Below are positions 5,292 through 6,750 of a DNA stretch of 6,750 bases, one piece after another. Positions within the stretch are counted from its first letter, which is position 1. Every line of letters begins with the position of its first letter. A program made the translations under genes and the position numbers. This DNA is from Pseudomonadota bacterium (lineage in GTDB: Bacteria; Pseudomonadota; Alphaproteobacteria; Rhizobiales; Xanthobacteraceae). Under the pieces are notes generated by a model. It was not told the origin of the DNA. It did no database searches and worked only from the letters and a program-made list of their open reading frames with translations. The stretch is taken from assembly GCA_023388935.1 (NCBI GenBank), contig JAEWFG010000208.1, positions 1 to 6,750 of the forward strand, in the 5' to 3' direction.

Positions 5292-6553
5292 CGGCGCGAC
5301 GGATGCGCCGAGCCGAGCGGTTGCGACAGCACGTCGTGCAGTGCGTACTCGCGGCTGCCAGGCACGGCGTCGGTCCGCTTGGCGGCAGCCTCGAACTCGG
5401 CCATGACCAATTTTGTGCGGGCGCTGCGTCGACGCAAATGCCGATTGATGGCGGTTCCCGTGACGCCCAGATAGTCCTGAGTGGTCTTGATGTCGGCATG
5501 CCCAAGCAGCGCGCGGGCGGCCTCGATATCCGAGCCCTCCTCGTCGTAGATGCGCCGGCCAGCGGTCCGCCGCAGGTCATGGACAACAATGTCCTCGATC
5601 CCCGCCCGACCGCAGGCGTCGGTGAACCTGCGGTAGAACAGGTGTGGAGTTAGCTCGATCAGCTCGCCGCTCTTGCGGTTTCGACCCCGGTGCCAGTGAG
5701 TGCGACGTGCGCGCAGCAGGAAGACACGGTTGGATCGGACGCCTTCACGCGCGTGCAGCGCGCGGCGCGCATAGAGAATCTTCATCGCCTCCGGGGTGAG
5801 GTCAATGGTGTGCATGTTCTCGTCATTTCCTTTTGACTTAAGCGGGATGGTGACGGTGCAGAGGGCCCAGTCGATCGCCGCCCACGCAAGCAAACAGAGC
5901 TGCTCCTCGCGGATTCCGGTGTCGATCGCGAACCGCACGAGGTCCTTCAGGTCACGATCCATCACCTTTTCGAGCCGAAATTGCTCCTCGAAGGAGAGCC
6001 AGCGGTAGCGCGGCCGCGCGATCTCGCGGCCAGTGTCCCGTGGGTCCTGTTGTGTGCCACGTCGGTACAATGGGATGACGCCAACCCAGTTTAGAACAGT
6101 CCCGATCAGGCCGATGTACCGGTTGATGGTCTTCGGCTGATACCTGCCTTTTTCCTTCAGGCGTCGCCCGGTCTCGCCAATGCCGCCTGGCCGCTCGCCT
6201 TTGAGCAGGGCAGTCCGTATCGTGCGTATGTCGTCGCGGGTGATCGTGCTACACATCTTGTCAGCGCCGACCATTTGCACGGTGCGCGCGAGATCGCCGT
6301 CCAGGGCCCGAGCGCTTCGCGTGAATTGGCCCCTCTCATCCCAATAGCGCGCGGCCGCCTCGTCGAAGGTCATGTCTGGCAGTTCGAGAGAGGGGCACGC
6401 TGCTCGCCGCGAAAGAACCTCCTTCTTCCACCGCTGCGCTTTGGCCACCGCCTCGGGCTTGCTCGTGGTCTTGGCGGACGCACAATAGGTCACGCCGTCG
6501 ACCTGGAATTCGATCTGCCAATACTGGCTAGCCTTGTGCCGATAAACGTTCAT
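5270..6553 (-). CDS. Tyrosine recombinase / phage-type integrase (second, different subfamily)
   Basis: This complete 427-residue integrase starts at ATG 6553, preceded by an AAGGG ribosome-binding site about 8 bases upstream. The N-terminus (NVYRHKASQYWQIEFQVDG, then VTYCASAKTT) is an arm-type or AP2-like DNA-binding fold, followed by a core-binding region at about 62-165. The catalytic domain has all the expected residues: Arg215 (DTGIREEQL), Lys239 or Lys241 (PLKSKGND), His325 and Arg328 (HDLRR), His352 (LLGHAD) and Tyr361 (TTQDYLG). The last 50 residues are a basic extension. It differs clearly from the integrase at 1144-2394, which lacks the box II histidine, so it is not a duplicate. 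Its target site is not visible here. Its 3' end overlaps that of the KfrA-like gene, so transcription of one may interfere with the other. Confidence 0.95.
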   Translation of the reverse strand: MNVYRHKASQYWQIEFQVDGVTYCASAKTTSKPEAVAKAQRWKKEVLSRRAACPSLELPDMTFDEAAARYWDERGQFTRSARALDGDLARTVQMVGADKMCSTITRDDIRTIRTALLKGERPGGIGETGRRLKEKGRYQPKTINRYIGLIGTVLNWVGVIPLYRRGTQQDPRDTGREIARPRYRWLSFEEQFRLEKVMDRDLKDLVRFAIDTGIREEQLCLLAWAAIDWALCTVTIPLKSKGNDENMHTIDLTPEAMKILYARRALHAREGVRSNRVFLLRARRTHWHRGRNRKSGELIELTPHLFYRRFTDACGRAGIEDIVVHDLRRTAGRRIYDEEGSDIEAARALLGHADIKTTQDYLGVTGTAINRHLRRRSARTKLVMAEFEAAAKRTDAVPGSREYALHDVLSQPLGSAHPSRRYGRATT

Positions 6554-6627
6554 CGTACTGCCCTTGGGGCTCGTTTCGCTGGCAGCGCTGGTTCAAGTGA
6601 CGTCCGCCAATTGGTCATTTGCTGCTA

Positions 6628-6750
6628 GGGTCTGTTGGGATTCAGGATTCTCATTCTGGCTTGGCTGTGATTCAAGCTTGGGATGGACCGATTCGTTTTG
6701 ACTGACGCCCAATGGGCGAAGATGGAGCCGCTATGTCTTGGCAAACCGAG
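6628..6750 (+). mobile_element. Left end of an IS5-family insertion sequence (IS427-like), continues beyond window
   Basis: The stretch from about 6628 (GGGTCTGTTGGGATTCAGG) has the look of the terminal inverted repeat of IS5-family elements common in rhizobia. It lies 55 bases before a transposase start. The bases before it read CTA, consistent with the TA or CTAG-type targets of this family. The right end and the target duplication are outside the window, so the boundary is approximate. Confidence 0.75.
6683..6750 (+). CDS. IS5-family transposase, N-terminal 22 residues only
   Basis: ATG 6683 opens a frame that runs off the window, reading MDRFVLTDAQWAKMEPLCLG then KP. This 'LTDAQWxxxEPL' opening is characteristic of the DUF4096-type N-terminus of IS5-family DDE transposases, which cut and paste the element. 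The catalytic domain is not in view. It lies just inside the inverted repeat, as expected. The element sits about 75 bases upstream of the second integrase start, so it may have separated that gene from part of its promoter or att region. Confidence 0.85.
   Translation, partial: MDRFVLTDAQWAKMEPLCLGKP

Overview
The window looks like the left end of a genomic island in a GC-rich alphaproteobacterium, most likely Bradyrhizobium or a close relative in the Nitrobacteraceae. The genus call rests on recalled resemblance of the left-flank genes (a small two-CxxC protein ending MGYR, an ORF opening MKLATERPFA, and a secreted protein with a DPWG motif) to small Bradyrhizobium proteins; no database search was run.

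Layout. Positions 1-990 read as ordinary chromosome, all on the minus strand: a 3'-truncated secreted protein (1-252), a degenerate remnant gene (119-406), a small zinc-ribbon-like protein (403-684) and a 38-residue membrane microprotein (785-901). At 993-1037 lies exactly the 3' part of a tRNA-Lys(UUU) gene, from tRNA position 32 to CCA, without its 5' half. This is the mark of an integrase attachment site, and the chromosome-island junction is placed here. A chromosomal-type terminator (941-964) lies downstream of it and an island-type terminator (1037-1059) abuts its other end.

The island then opens with an integration module on the minus strand: a small excisionase-like HTH protein (2381-2716) overlapping a tyrosine integrase (1144-2394, GTG start after AGGAGG). 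A regulatory stretch separates it from a divergent XRE repressor (3134-3376, plus), which is preceded by two tandem ACAC-N8-GTGT palindromes. A repeat-rich stretch of about 740 bases follows with no convincing gene. Next comes a 390-residue protein with a KfrA-like N-terminal helix-turn-helix and two winged-helix-like C-terminal segments (4119-5291). It ends tail-to-tail, with a 22-base overlap, against a second, different tyrosine recombinase (5270-6553, minus). At the right edge an IS5-family element begins (about 6628), with the first 22 codons of its transposase.

Working together (inference): the first integrase and the excisionase-like protein would move the element at tRNA-Lys, and the XRE protein would repress itself and perhaps the divergent int/xis promoter. 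The second integrase and its KfrA-like partner look like a separate module, so the region is either a composite of two elements or one element with two recombinases. Nothing here is clearly a new defence or metabolic system. The most unusual parts are the KfrA-like/recombinase pair and the repeat-rich DNA in front of it.
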